A stretch of DNA of 64,000 nucleotides from a bacterium (GCA_003245715.1 QKCJ01000024.1:1-64000); one strand, 5' to 3'. Numbered from the stretch's first letter, positions 51,999-62,083 are shown. Made by a program: numbers and translations. The notes: generated by a model not told the origin, from the sequence alone.

Positions 51999-53954
51999 AT
52001 GACAAAAAATGAAATGATTAGTTCTGAATCCGAAAAGATAAACAATGGTGATAACATCACAAAAAGTGGTGAATTTGTAGTCGGCTGCAATTACTGGGCA
52101 AGTCATGCGGGAATGCTGATGTGGAGCAAGTGGGATGAGGCAGTAGTAAAGGAGGATTTCCGTCAGTTATCAGAAAACGGCCTGCAGGTTCTGCGGGTTT
52201 TTCCATTATGGCCTGATTTTCAACCGCTCACCCGTACGACAAATGCCATGGGACACACTATTGATCTGCGCTTTGGTGAAGAACCGCTTCCACTTACTGA
52301 GGCAGGTCAGGCGGGTGTGGATGAAACGATGATGCAGCGCTTTGAGACTATGGCGGATTATGCTCAGGAGTACGGCCTGCAGCTTATTGTCGGACTGATA
52401 ACCGGCTGGATGAGCGGGCGTTTATTTATTCCGACGGCCTTTAACAATAAAAACGTAATCACTGATCCGGAGGTTATTAAGTGGCAGACACGTTTTGTGC
52501 GATATTTTGTCAAGAGCCTCAAGCATCACCCGGCAATTTGCGGCTGGGATCTGGGAAATGAGTGTAATTGCATGGCGCCGGCAGACCGAGATCAGGCTTG
52601 GTGCTGGGCAAATACAATCTCCTCAGCTATCCGCGTTGAAGACCAGACGCGTCCGGTAGTCTCAGGCATGCACAGCCTTACCCCGGCAAAAGACGGTCAA
52701 TCATGGAAGATACAGGATCAGGGAGAACTCACCGACCTTCTGACCACTCACCCCTATCCGCTTTTCACTCCGCACTGTAATCAGGAACCGCTGAACAGAC
52801 TCCGGAACTGTCTGCACGCAACCGCCGAGAGCCGCATGTATGCAGACATCTCCGGCAAACCCTGCATTGCCGAGGAATTAGGCAACCTCGGCCCGAATAT
52901 CTGTAGCGACCGTATTGCCGCCGAATATGCCCGCACCGCCCTCTTCTCACTCTGGGCCAATGACTGTCAGGGCTTTCTCTGGTGGTGCGCCTATGATCAG
53001 GACAAACTGACAAATTCACCATATGACTGGAATGCGATTGAGCGAGAGTTGGGGTTAGTAACATCAGCGAGAGAACCAAAGCCGGTGATAAAAGAAATCA
53101 AAAAATTCGCGGATGTTGTTCACAGCATGCCGTTTAAAAGGCTTCCCAAAAGAAAAGCCGAGGCCGTCTGCATACTTACAGAGGATTCAAAGCCCTGGAC
53201 TTCAGCTTTCAGCGCATTCATTCTGGCAAAACAGGCTGGCTTTGATCTTGAATTTGTCTTTGTCGGTCAGAAAATCCCTGAAGCTCAACTTTATATCGTT
53301 CCGTCAGTTGCAGGCGTCAGGCACTCAAACAAAGAACTATGGGATATGCTTTACGCAAAGGCCGAGAAAGGCGCAAGTATTTATGTCTCCTGTGATGACG
53401 GCGTTTTCTCACCATTTAAAGACTTTTTCGGTGCAGAAGTTATCAGCCGGGAAATCCGGAACTGTGAAGAAGATTTTGATTTCGGCGACTTCAAGGTTAA
53501 GGGCAAGGCAAGCTTCAAGCTTAATCTGGAAATGACTGACGCTGAGGTTATCGGCAAGTTCAGCGACGGTAAACCCGCCCTCATTAGACGCAATGTCGGA
53601 AATGGCCATATCTATTTTCTGGGTATGCCACTTGAAAAATATATGTCTGAAACCAAAGACTCGTTTGCCGAAAACAATGATCCGGCCTGGAAGATCTACC
53701 GGATAATTGGCAAAGACATCATTGAGAAAAGAAGCCTGAAAATTACCGATCCTATGCTCTGTGTAACAGAACATAAGTTAGATTCGGGCGAAGAGATTGC
53801 CATTATAATCAACGGTTCTGAGATTGAACGAAAACTTGAATACAGCCTTAAAGACAATATGACAGTGAATAAAGTGTTATACGGAGAAAGTAACTGGAAT
53901 AGCAAAGTTATCAGCCCGAATAACGCAATTGTCATAGGTATTTCTGGTTGCTGA
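51999..53954 (+). CDS. GH5-like (clan GH-A) glycosidase
   Basis: A 651-aa enzyme. The TIM barrel (about 25-370) has a clan GH-A acid/base Glu188 in WDLGNECN and a nucleophile Glu near 293 in CIAEELGNLG. This resembles mannanase or endoglycosidase families GH5. A C-terminal region (about 390-640) has the amidotransferase-like fold and small beta domain found in GH42-type enzymes (EAVCILTEDSKPW, GHIYFLGMPLEKY). No signal peptide. It stands alone under the AraR-like regulator and probably makes smaller oligosaccharides in the cytoplasm. Confidence 0.78.
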   Translation: MTKNEMISSESEKINNGDNITKSGEFVVGCNYWASHAGMLMWSKWDEAVVKEDFRQLSENGLQVLRVFPLWPDFQPLTRTTNAMGHTIDLRFGEEPLPLTEAGQAGVDETMMQRFETMADYAQEYGLQLIVGLITGWMSGRLFIPTAFNNKNVITDPEVIKWQTRFVRYFVKSLKHHPAICGWDLGNECNCMAPADRDQAWCWANTISSAIRVEDQTRPVVSGMHSLTPAKDGQSWKIQDQGELTDLLTTHPYPLFTPHCNQEPLNRLRNCLHATAESRMYADISGKPCIAEELGNLGPNICSDRIAAEYARTALFSLWANDCQGFLWWCAYDQDKLTNSPYDWNAIERELGLVTSAREPKPVIKEIKKFADVVHSMPFKRLPKRKAEAVCILTEDSKPWTSAFSAFILAKQAGFDLEFVFVGQKIPEAQLYIVPSVAGVRHSNKELWDMLYAKAEKGASIYVSCDDGVFSPFKDFFGAEVISREIRNCEEDFDFGDFKVKGKASFKLNLEMTDAEVIGKFSDGKPALIRRNVGNGHIYFLGMPLEKYMSETKDSFAENNDPAWKIYRIIGKDIIEKRSLKITDPMLCVTEHKLDSGEEIAIIINGSEIERKLEYSLKDNMTVNKVLYGESNWNSKVISPNNAIVIGISGC

Positions 53955-53983
53955 AATCAAGACGTTAATCAGGCATTCATCTG

Positions 53984-54014
53984 ACGCTCCCGGATCTTAC
54001 AGGTCTGGGGGCGT
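53984..54014 (+). terminator. Putative terminator after the GH5-like gene
   Basis: An 8-bp stem (ACGCTCCC with GGGGGCGT, one T-G pair) with a 15-base loop, followed by TAATAATAAAAT. T-run weak. Confidence 0.45.
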
Positions 54015-54093
54015 TAATAATAAAATATGTTTGTTCTCGCATTTGTGCTGTGTATAATGAAATAATCTTATAAACATTATACAGGCTTTTTTT

Positions 54094-56043
54094 ATGTGCG
54101 GTATTACCGGCTTTATACATAACCTTTCGGCTGATGCCAGGGATTTCGGCCAGAAAATGGCGGCCAGCATGATCCACCGGGGGCCAGACTCACAGGGCGT
54201 CTGGACTGGGGATGATATCTGCCTTGCCCACGCAAGACTCTCAATCCTTGACCTCTCGGACGCAGGCAGTCAACCGATGCTCTCAGCCTGCGAACGCTTT
54301 GCGATTGTTTATAACGGCGAGGTCTATAACCATCTTGAACTTCGCGAGAAACTTCCCGCGCATAATTACCGTGGACATAGCGATACCGAAACAATCCTGC
54401 AAGCCTTCAGCCAGTGGGGCGTTGAGAAAACTATTAATGAACTTAACGGCATGTTTGCCATTGCCCTGTGGGATCGCCAGAAGAAAGAACTGCACCTTAT
54501 CCGTGACCGTATCGGCATCAAACCACTCTTTTACGGCTGGGTTGCTGGAGCGTTTGTCTTCGGCTCAGAGCTCAAACCGATCAGGCTTTTTCCCGGCTTT
54601 ACGCCAAGAATATCACATGACAATCTGGCGCTGTATCTGCGTTATAACTACTACCCATGCCCGTACTCAGTTTACGAAGACATTTACAAACTGCCGCAGG
54701 GAACGCACCTTACAGTAACATCAAGAAACAAGCCAGCCGATTTCTCACCACTCGCGGATAAGTCTGAAAACTCGCCAAAGAGTTACTGGTCGCTTGAAGA
54801 AGTCACTATGGCAGCGATGGCGAATCCCTTTACCGGAAGTATTGAAGAAGCGGAAAATGAACTTGATAGCCTTTTAAGCAAGGCAGTCAGCAGCCGGATG
54901 CTTTCCGATGTCAGCCTTGGCGCGTTTCTGTCAGGCGGAATTGACTCATCTGTCACCGTTGCCATGATGCAGAAGAACAGCACCAAACCGGTCAAGACCT
55001 TTACAATCGGCAATACCGAAAAGAATTACAATGAAGCGTACTACGCCTCGGAAGTTGCCAACCATCTCGGTACCGACCACACAGAGCTTTACATCGAACC
55101 TGCTGATGCGTTAGCTGTTGTACCAAAACTGTCGGGAATTTACGATGAGCCTTTCGCCGACTCTTCACAGATTCCGACCTTTCTGGTTTCAAAACTCGCC
55201 CGGCAGGAGGTGACAGTAGCCCTCTCCGGAGACGGTGGTGATGAATTATTTGCCGGCTACCGCAGACATTTTCAGGCCGCACCGTTTTTCAACAAAACCC
55301 GCCGCCTGCCCTCCGCGCTGCGCAGGATTATCTCCGGCACCGGCAGATTTTACGTAAGCTCGGGAATTGCCGACCTGACTTCGCGCTACGCTCCGTTTCT
55401 GCTTCCCAAAAGTTTCAGGAGCGGCTCGGTTACTGACTCGATAATCAAGGCAGCGGACGTGCTTGATGCAGAATCAGCGCAGGAGTACTACACCAGGCTG
55501 ATCTCGCAGAACCAGAACCCCGCCGATATTATAAAAGGCGCGCCACAACCTCCGCAAATCTTCGCTCTGCCGGGGTTTATTAATAATGACATCCGCAAGA
55601 TGATGTACATGGATCTGATAAGCTATCACCCGGATGACATACTCGTCAAAGTTGACCGGGCAAGCATGGCCAATTCTCTGGAAGCGCGAGTACCGCTTAT
55701 TGACTACCACATTGTCGAGTTTGCCGCGCGCCTGCCATTTTCCTTTATGATAAATCAGGGACGGGGAAAATACCTGCTGCGCCGGGTTCTGGCCAGATAT
55801 GTTCCGCCGCATCTTACAGACCGGCCAAAAATGGGCTTCAGTATCCCGCTTGACAGCTGGCTGCGTAATGATCTGCGTGACTGGTGTGAGGAGCTTTTAT
55901 CGGAGAAAACACTAAATGACAACTCACTGCTGAATACAAAAGCGATAAGAAAGATGTGGGATAACCACCTGACTAGCAGGGAGGACTGTAAATATCAGCT
56001 ATGGGCGGTACTTATGCTTCAGAGCTGGATAAAAGGCCTTTGA
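54094..56043 (+). CDS. asnB: Asparagine synthetase (glutamine-hydrolysing)
   Basis: A 649-aa AsnB. The N-terminal glutaminase starts with MCGITGF, where Cys2 is the nucleophile, and has RGPDSQGVW and YNGEVYNHLELR. The ATP pyrophosphatase domain has the P-loop LSGGIDSSV and SGDGGDELFAGY. It makes asparagine from aspartate, glutamine and ATP, or in some paralogues modifies a peptide or glycan. Its neighbours give no hint of the latter. Stands 140 bp after the GH5-like gene, as its own transcription unit or leading the downstream cluster. Confidence 0.94.
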   Translation: MCGITGFIHNLSADARDFGQKMAASMIHRGPDSQGVWTGDDICLAHARLSILDLSDAGSQPMLSACERFAIVYNGEVYNHLELREKLPAHNYRGHSDTETILQAFSQWGVEKTINELNGMFAIALWDRQKKELHLIRDRIGIKPLFYGWVAGAFVFGSELKPIRLFPGFTPRISHDNLALYLRYNYYPCPYSVYEDIYKLPQGTHLTVTSRNKPADFSPLADKSENSPKSYWSLEEVTMAAMANPFTGSIEEAENELDSLLSKAVSSRMLSDVSLGAFLSGGIDSSVTVAMMQKNSTKPVKTFTIGNTEKNYNEAYYASEVANHLGTDHTELYIEPADALAVVPKLSGIYDEPFADSSQIPTFLVSKLARQEVTVALSGDGGDELFAGYRRHFQAAPFFNKTRRLPSALRRIISGTGRFYVSSGIADLTSRYAPFLLPKSFRSGSVTDSIIKAADVLDAESAQEYYTRLISQNQNPADIIKGAPQPPQIFALPGFINNDIRKMMYMDLISYHPDDILVKVDRASMANSLEARVPLIDYHIVEFAARLPFSFMINQGRGKYLLRRVLARYVPPHLTDRPKMGFSIPLDSWLRNDLRDWCEELLSEKTLNDNSLLNTKAIRKMWDNHLTSREDCKYQLWAVLMLQSWIKGL

Positions 56044-56101
56044 ACAACCAGAAAAAACTTGCCAGAACACGGCAATAATATACAATATTTTACTCTGGAT
56101 T

Positions 56102-56118
56102 CTTTAGAGCCTCTAAAG
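56102..56118. promoter_or_regulatory. Perfect 8-bp inverted repeat before the membrane cluster
   Basis: CTTTAGAG and CTCTAAAG separated by one base, 26 bases before the TTG start of the first membrane gene. It could be a regulator-binding site; there is no T-run for a terminator. Confidence 0.35.
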
Positions 56119-56143
56119 CAGAGAATAATCGCAAGGGGTAAAA

Positions 56144-57130
56144 TTGTCGAACAAAAATACAGTCGAATACAGCATCTCCGGAATATTAAACCGGGCTATC
56201 CGGCAATTGCAGGAAAATTTGCTGCCACTGGTCAAGATCAGTCTGGCCATAGCCCTGCCGCTAAATCTGATATTCAATCTTATCCTGGCATACTTGAATC
56301 CGGCACAAACCGGCAAGGGTGCGATGCAGATGATTATCTCGGCTGCGGAAAACCAGGAATTATCGGCAATAACAAAAGACCTTGCATCAAGCACCATTAC
56401 AACCCAAATCCTGCAACTTGTCTATGCAGTTATTTTTTACCTACTGATAATGCCAATTACAGATGCGGCAATTTGCAAGATGATCCATATCCTCAAAACG
56501 GGCAAAACAATCACCTATAAGCGTTCACTCAAATGGGCCTTAAACAAATATGCAGAAGTCTTGCTTTCACTGTTAGTTTTGGCATTAGTTTATACAATTA
56601 TCTTCTTGTCGCTTGCGGCAATTGTCTTGGCCAGTGTATACATTATTGATAATTTCGGACAGTCACTGCAGGGGTTGCAGGGGATGTCAATCTTTTTCCT
56701 GGTAATGATGGTTTCGTTTTTTGTCATCTACCTTGCCTGCAGATTATGGCTGTTCTTTCCTGTGGTAATTGTAGAAGAAATCTATTTTTTTGCCGCAGTC
56801 AAACGAAGCATGGCGCTGACCAAAGGAAACGTCAGCAAGATTTTCTGGCTTTATACTCTCCTTGGCATCACCAACACCATGCTTATGAGCATACCATATT
56901 TCACCCCGGTTATTTTCCTAAGCGTAATCCTGATCTGCGTAACCATTATGCTCAACAACACCTTCTACCATACAGTAATGATGAACACCTACTACGCCTG
57001 CCGTAACAACCTTGAAAATTATGACATCCACGAACTGACACGTCTGGCCTTTGAGAAGGTTGAGGAACAGAAGAAGGAAGACGAATCAGAGAACACCATC
57101 AACTATGCTGAAAGGCCAAACAATGCCTGA
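56144..57130 (+). CDS. Polytopic membrane protein of the MoxR/DUF58 cluster
   Basis: A 328-aa protein with about six hydrophobic segments at about 30-52, 90-110, 140-165, 185-205, 210-235 and 255-280. Start is TTG, supported by AAGGGG four bases upstream. Similar polytopic proteins accompany DUF4129 genes. No catalytic motif. The end overlaps the next start (ATGCCTGA). Confidence 0.7.
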   Translation: MSNKNTVEYSISGILNRAIRQLQENLLPLVKISLAIALPLNLIFNLILAYLNPAQTGKGAMQMIISAAENQELSAITKDLASSTITTQILQLVYAVIFYLLIMPITDAAICKMIHILKTGKTITYKRSLKWALNKYAEVLLSLLVLALVYTIIFLSLAAIVLASVYIIDNFGQSLQGLQGMSIFFLVMMVSFFVIYLACRLWLFFPVVIVEEIYFFAAVKRSMALTKGNVSKIFWLYTLLGITNTMLMSIPYFTPVIFLSVILICVTIMLNNTFYHTVMMNTYYACRNNLENYDIHELTRLAFEKVEEQKKEDESENTINYAERPNNA

Positions 57131-57785
57131 GCAGTTGGTAACCAGCACCGAACTGCCATCGGTCTATGACATAAAAGAAGCCGTACAGGTACTTGGCAAT
57201 TCAGAGACCTTCAATACAGAACTCTACCATCCGCCACAAACCCAGTGGCTGGTAAAGCTGGCGGAATTTCTTGACTGGCTCTGGAGCCCAGTTAAAAATA
57301 TCGGCGAGACGCTTTACAACGCCTCACCGGTGGTTTATTACTTTGTTATCGTTATTCTTCTGATTCTGCTTATGATATTCATCTGGCATATTATTAAATC
57401 ATTCAAAATTGCTTTTGCCAGAAAAACCGTTATCCAGTACAACCCAACCCAAAAAACCCGCGCCCTAACCCCTGATGACTATATAAAACAGGCAAACGAC
57501 GCAGGTAAACGTGAAGACTATATAACGGCTATCCGTTTGCTGTTCCGGTGCTGCCTGATCCATCTTGAACAGGGAAAATTCCGTCCTGCCGTTACCAATC
57601 GGCAATATATAAAACGACATCTGAACACTGCAGCAGAAGCACCACTAAGAACGTTTGTCAATCTTGTTGATTACAAATGGTATGGCGGCAGGGAGTGCAA
57701 CAAGGAAGACTGGCTGGAAGCCAAAAGAGCCTCCGGAATTATTTTTAATTACACAAAATCTGAAACCGTATCTGACAAGCACTGA
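57123..57785 (+). CDS. DUF4129-domain membrane protein
   Basis: A 220-aa protein from Met at 57123, whose start lies inside the stop region of the previous gene (8-base overlap) and is preceded by GAAAGG. One membrane segment at about 68-93. The cytoplasmic C-terminal DUF4129 domain (about 130-215: DDYIKQANDAGKREDYITAI, then VTNRQYIKRHL) is the family's mark. DUF4129 genes travel with MoxR and DUF58 genes; function unclear. Confidence 0.78.
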   Translation: MPEQLVTSTELPSVYDIKEAVQVLGNSETFNTELYHPPQTQWLVKLAEFLDWLWSPVKNIGETLYNASPVVYYFVIVILLILLMIFIWHIIKSFKIAFARKTVIQYNPTQKTRALTPDDYIKQANDAGKREDYITAIRLLFRCCLIHLEQGKFRPAVTNRQYIKRHLNTAAEAPLRTFVNLVDYKWYGGRECNKEDWLEAKRASGIIFNYTKSETVSDKH

Positions 57786-57804
57786 AAATAAACGGTAACC
57801 AATT

Positions 57805-59133
57805 ATGTTACGCACAAAATTCATCATTATCGCAGCGCTTTTAATCTTCCTGATTTCAGTAGGTTCGGCTGTTATCGAAACTCTCAGCGAACCAAACAGT
57901 AACGGCAAAAACCTTGACAGCTATGGAACCGAGTTTTACGGGATGCGGGGTATGTATGACACGGCCCAGATGCTCAACCTGCCGGTTGCGCGCAACTTCA
58001 CCCCGCCCGACTCACTTCCGGAAAACACAGCGACTGTATTTTTGTGTTCCCCGTCAGCCACCCTTATTTACCTTGAACCGAAATACATCCACAGCCTTAA
58101 GGAATGGGTGGCCAAAGAAGGAGGAAGGCTGGTTATAGCCCCAAACCGCCATGGCAATACCAGTGCGCTCAAAAAAGACAAAAATCAGAAATTTGACAAT
58201 ATCCTAGCACTTCCCGGCATAAGGACCTCATACATAACCAAACAGAAAGAGACAAAAGAAGAACTGGAAAATCCAGAGGACATTCCGCAAGGCAGCGAAA
58301 AAGAAGAGAACAATTCCTACAAAGTAAAACTTGAAAAAGCACTTATGCAAAACGAGCTTTACAAAGAAATAAAAATATTAAAACTCAGCCCGAACAAGAA
58401 AAACGATATCTTTAATGATGTTGACGAACTCGCTTTGCCGGCGAATTTTCGTTACATCACAAACTTCGGAAAACGAAAACCAAAATATGTCTTCAGTCTC
58501 TTTAATAAAAATGGAACATCATACCCCTTCACCGCAATCTTTAGCTATGGCAAAGGCGAAATTATCTATGTAGCAGACCCGTCAGTATTTTTCAACCGCT
58601 TTTATTTCAACGCCGACAACGCGGTATTTGCCATGCGTTTGCTCTATCCTGATAAAAAGCCCATGGTCATTGATGAGTTTTACCACGGCCTTAATATCAA
58701 GGGCAAACCATTCTGGCTTTTGACCCGCATGCCTTATACCTTCATCACCATGCTGATGCTGGCAACGATTTGCGTCTGGATTCTTCGCAGCTCGGTACGT
58801 CTGGGGCCACCGGTAAAACTAATCGCGGAAAACCGCCGGAGCCTGCATGAATATATCTCGGCAATGAGCAGGGTCTTCGCCAGAGCTGATGCACGCAAAT
58901 ACATCCTTCAGGAAGCCTATGAAGGTATTCTATGGCATATAAGGCGCGACTTGAAGCTCCCGCCAAAGTGCCAGAACCCTTATGACCTTTCAAGGATAAT
59001 CGCCAGAAATGACCCGGAACGTGCGGCCAGACTTCTTGGCATTTCAGAAAAAATAGAAACAATTTTAACCTTACGGCATATTAAAAAAAATGATGCGATA
59101 AACTTAATCAGGGAGATAAACCAATGTCTGTAG
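57805..59133 (+). CDS. DUF4350-domain membrane protein
   Basis: A 442-aa protein. A membrane anchor at about 6-26, an external DUF4350 domain (about 35-140, SYGTEFYGMRGMYDTAQML, then WVAKEGGRLVIAPNR), a charged loop, and a second membrane segment at about 303-325 followed by a cytoplasmic helical tail. The stop overlaps the MoxR start by 10 bases. It is a usual member of MoxR clusters; its role is unknown. Confidence 0.75.
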   Translation: MLRTKFIIIAALLIFLISVGSAVIETLSEPNSNGKNLDSYGTEFYGMRGMYDTAQMLNLPVARNFTPPDSLPENTATVFLCSPSATLIYLEPKYIHSLKEWVAKEGGRLVIAPNRHGNTSALKKDKNQKFDNILALPGIRTSYITKQKETKEELENPEDIPQGSEKEENNSYKVKLEKALMQNELYKEIKILKLSPNKKNDIFNDVDELALPANFRYITNFGKRKPKYVFSLFNKNGTSYPFTAIFSYGKGEIIYVADPSVFFNRFYFNADNAVFAMRLLYPDKKPMVIDEFYHGLNIKGKPFWLLTRMPYTFITMLMLATICVWILRSSVRLGPPVKLIAENRRSLHEYISAMSRVFARADARKYILQEAYEGILWHIRRDLKLPPKCQNPYDLSRIIARNDPERAARLLGISEKIETILTLRHIKKNDAINLIREINQCL

Positions 59134-60077
59134 ATATCAGCGAGCTGTATCCGAAGATAAAAGCTGAGATTCAAAAAGTAATTGTCGGCCAGGATGAGAT
59201 AATCAATCAGGTCCTTGCGGTCTTCTTCAGTGGCGGGCATGCGCTACTTGAAGGGATGCCAGGAACTGCCAAAACCCTACTTATCAGAACCATCGCCTCG
59301 GCCTTGCAGATGAGTTATGGCCGGGTACAAATGACCCCTGACCTGCTCCCTGGCGACATTACCGGTTCAAGCATTTACCGTGAAGATATGCACCAGTTTG
59401 AGTTCCATCCTGGACCGGTATTCAATAATTTTCTGCTGGCTGATGAAATCAACAGAGCGTCAGCCAAAACACAGTCCGCGCTCCTTGAATCAATGCAGGA
59501 ACTTAATGTCACTTACGGCGGGCAGACCTACAATCTTCCCGAACCGTTTATGGTCTTTGCCACGCAAAACCCGATTGAGCAGGAAGGAACTTATCCTCTG
59601 CCAATTGCCCAGCTCGACCGTTTCATGTTTAAAATTATTATCGACTATCCTCAAGCAGACGTTGAAGAGCAGATTTACCGCCAGCATCACGCCAGCAGCT
59701 TTTGCCATGATCTTTCTGAATCTGGTATTGAAGAGGTCATAACTCCGGAAGATATTTTGGCAGCCCGTGATATTATCCGCCAGACATTCGTCAGAGACGA
59801 AGTCATTTCATATGTACAGATGCTTATGACGGCAACTCGAAATGATGACGCATTACTCTCAGGAGGAAGTCCGCGGGCGGGGCTGATGCTCCTTATGGGG
59901 GCAAAGAGTCTGGCGCGTTTTGCCGGGCGGGATTTCGTTGTGCCGGATGACATCAAGGAATCATTTCTTCCTGGACTGCGCCACCGGGTAGTACTAAGCC
60001 CCTCTTCAGAGCTTGAAGGTTTTACAACTGAAGATGTCCTGCTGCGAATTCTTGAAACAATAGACGTACCCAGATAA
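59124..60077 (+). CDS. MoxR-family AAA+ ATPase
   Basis: A 317-aa AAA+ protein. Walker A GMPGTAKT at about 40-47, Walker B LLADEINRASAKTQSALLES, sensor 1 area FATQNPIEQEGTYPLP, and arginine AQLDRF. MoxR proteins act as chaperones that assemble or activate membrane or metal enzymes, often with von Willebrand-type partner proteins. Here the DUF58 gene follows, as usual. Start overlaps the DUF4350 gene. Confidence 0.92.
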   Translation: MSVDISELYPKIKAEIQKVIVGQDEIINQVLAVFFSGGHALLEGMPGTAKTLLIRTIASALQMSYGRVQMTPDLLPGDITGSSIYREDMHQFEFHPGPVFNNFLLADEINRASAKTQSALLESMQELNVTYGGQTYNLPEPFMVFATQNPIEQEGTYPLPIAQLDRFMFKIIIDYPQADVEEQIYRQHHASSFCHDLSESGIEEVITPEDILAARDIIRQTFVRDEVISYVQMLMTATRNDDALLSGGSPRAGLMLLMGAKSLARFAGRDFVVPDDIKESFLPGLRHRVVLSPSSELEGFTTEDVLLRILETIDVPR

Positions 60078-60159
60078 TTATCAAAGGCAAGAATATCTAA
60101 ATACTGAAACCACTAATTCCTTGCCTTTATAAACAACAGAATAAATTAACCGTGAACTG

Positions 60160-61506
60160 ATGACAAAAGAAAAAACTAAAAATCCAACATTGCGAATAAT
60201 GCCGGGACGAAATCTGATTTTTGTTCTTTGCATTTTCTGTGTGCTGTCTTTTACCGCTTTCTGGTGGGACGGCACATTCAACATCATGGTTAACGCCATG
60301 ATTATTATTGTCGCTGTCAGCGCTTATGATCTCATAAAAATCAGTGCCGCCGATAATCATATCATAACCAGCCTCAACATACCGACCAAGGCAGGTCGCG
60401 GACTGGAGTTCAACCTTGAGATTTCGATAACCAACCATCTTGAGCGTAATATCACCGTTGACTGCCGGACCATCATTCCGCCAGTAGCTGGCAGTGACCT
60501 CCGTGCTGACCACATAAAAATAAAGTCAGAATACATAGAGACAATCACCTACCCGCTAGAAATATCACAGAGAGGAAAATACACAATCGGCGAAACATGG
60601 ATAAGAATTTCCGGGCCACTCAACTTCATAGACCTCCAGTGGAACGCGGCTGCCGCAGACGATATTATGATTTATCCTGAGAGTATCATCACCAATAACG
60701 AGTTCATTGACCATCTTGGTTCGAGACAGACAGAAAAAATAAAACATTTTCAGCGCCGCGGCGAAGGAATGGAATTTGACACTGTGACAAATTTCAAACC
60801 CGGTGATGACATCAGGCATATTGACTGGCGTTCAAGCGCCCGCCATAGATCCCTTCTGGTAAAACGCCACACTATCGAGCAACACCGTGAAGTTATTATT
60901 CTTCTTGACTGTGGCAGGCTGATGGGATCGGACACCGGTAACGGCACAAAGCTCGACCGTGGGGTTGATTCGGCGCTGATGCTTTCCGAGGTTGCACTAA
61001 ACCGTGGAGACCGGTGCGGTTTTGGCGTCTTTGATGACAGGATCATAACTTACCTTCCACCACAGGGTGGCAACCGGGCAAGAAAAATTATCCTCAACAG
61101 CGTCTATGATGTGCGCTCGGAGTTTCGTGAAAGCAACTTTGCCGAAATCTTCGCCATGCTACAATCAAAACAACGTAAGCGCTCACTGGTCATTATCATC
61201 TCCGACCTGACTGACGGAGACACGTCAATCAAGTTCCGCTCTGCCATGTTATCGCTTTCCCAGCGGCATATGGTGGTCTTCGCCGCACTGCGCACCCCGC
61301 TTCTCAATCAATATGCAACTGACGCGGTAGAAAACTACCAGCAGCTTTGCCAGAAAGCATTGGCCCTCAGGCTTGAAAGGCAACGCGAGGACACATTACA
61401 CAAACTTTCTCACTCAGGGGTACGGGTTCTTGATGTACATCCCAATGAGCTGACCGTCCCGCTGATAAATGAATATTTATACTTGCGTGAATCAAATCTC
61501 GTTTGA
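60160..61506 (+). CDS. DUF58-domain protein
   Basis: A 448-aa protein. Two N-terminal hydrophobic segments at about 17-30 and 42-58, an immunoglobulin-like middle, then the DUF58 core GDDIRHIDWRSSARHRSLLVK near 205-228 and a von Willebrand-like domain from about 245 (VIILLDCGRLMG). It is the expected MoxR partner, in a system often tied to cell-surface or stress functions. Gap of 82 bp after moxR. Confidence 0.88.
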   Translation: MTKEKTKNPTLRIMPGRNLIFVLCIFCVLSFTAFWWDGTFNIMVNAMIIIVAVSAYDLIKISAADNHIITSLNIPTKAGRGLEFNLEISITNHLERNITVDCRTIIPPVAGSDLRADHIKIKSEYIETITYPLEISQRGKYTIGETWIRISGPLNFIDLQWNAAAADDIMIYPESIITNNEFIDHLGSRQTEKIKHFQRRGEGMEFDTVTNFKPGDDIRHIDWRSSARHRSLLVKRHTIEQHREVIILLDCGRLMGSDTGNGTKLDRGVDSALMLSEVALNRGDRCGFGVFDDRIITYLPPQGGNRARKIILNSVYDVRSEFRESNFAEIFAMLQSKQRKRSLVIIISDLTDGDTSIKFRSAMLSLSQRHMVVFAALRTPLLNQYATDAVENYQQLCQKALALRLERQREDTLHKLSHSGVRVLDVHPNELTVPLINEYLYLRESNLV

Positions 61507-61590
61507 TTTTTTATTTATTGACAGCAACAGACACATCTGCGATCATCTATTTATAAACAAAATATGTCATCATTATTACAGGAGAAGATA

Positions 61591-62061
61591 ATGCAAAGGA
61601 CACTGGTAATTTTGAAACCTGACTGTGTTGCCCGCGGACTTATCGGTGAAGTCCTTGGCAGATTTGAAAAACGAGGGCTGCGTATTATCGCCATGAAAAT
61701 GTGCAAACCGGGAAAACGCCTTATCCATCAGCATTATATCGATCACGTCAAGAAACCCTTCTTTCCGGCCCTTTATGAATACATAACCTCAGGCCCGATT
61801 GTCATCATGGTTGTTGAAGGTAAAAACGCAATCAGCTTAACCAGAATGATGATGGGTGCTACCGACTGTGCAGTTGCCGCTCCGGGAACTATTCGCGGCG
61901 ATCTTGGCAAGAGTATGCGCATGAATATAATCCACGGCAGCGATAGCCCCAAAAGCGCGCTACGTGAGATAAAAGTATGGTTTAAACCTTCAGAAATAAT
62001 CCGGACCAGTATTGATGACTACCGCCACATTCTGGCATTTGAAGAAGGCAAACCGTTATAA
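61591..62061 (+). CDS. ndk: Nucleoside diphosphate kinase
   Basis: A 156-aa enzyme from Met at 61591, supported by AGGAGAAGATA just upstream; longer starts lack a site. It transfers the gamma phosphate between nucleotides through a phosphohistidine. The active-site His115 lies in NIIHGSDS, and TLVILKPDCVARGLIG and TRMMMGATDCAVAAPGTIR are typical. It is slightly longer than the usual 140 residues at the C-terminus. Ends the cluster, 85 bp after DUF58, followed by a strong terminator. Confidence 0.95.
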   Translation: MQRTLVILKPDCVARGLIGEVLGRFEKRGLRIIAMKMCKPGKRLIHQHYIDHVKKPFFPALYEYITSGPIVIMVVEGKNAISLTRMMMGATDCAVAAPGTIRGDLGKSMRMNIIHGSDSPKSALREIKVWFKPSEIIRTSIDDYRHILAFEEGKPL

Positions 62062-62083
62062 AATATTTATCCGTAAAAAAACA

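Noticed and set aside
56059-56520. 153-codon plus-strand frame in the membrane cluster
   Set aside because: It overlaps the polytopic membrane gene in another frame and has Pro/Asn-rich nonsense composition and no binding site.
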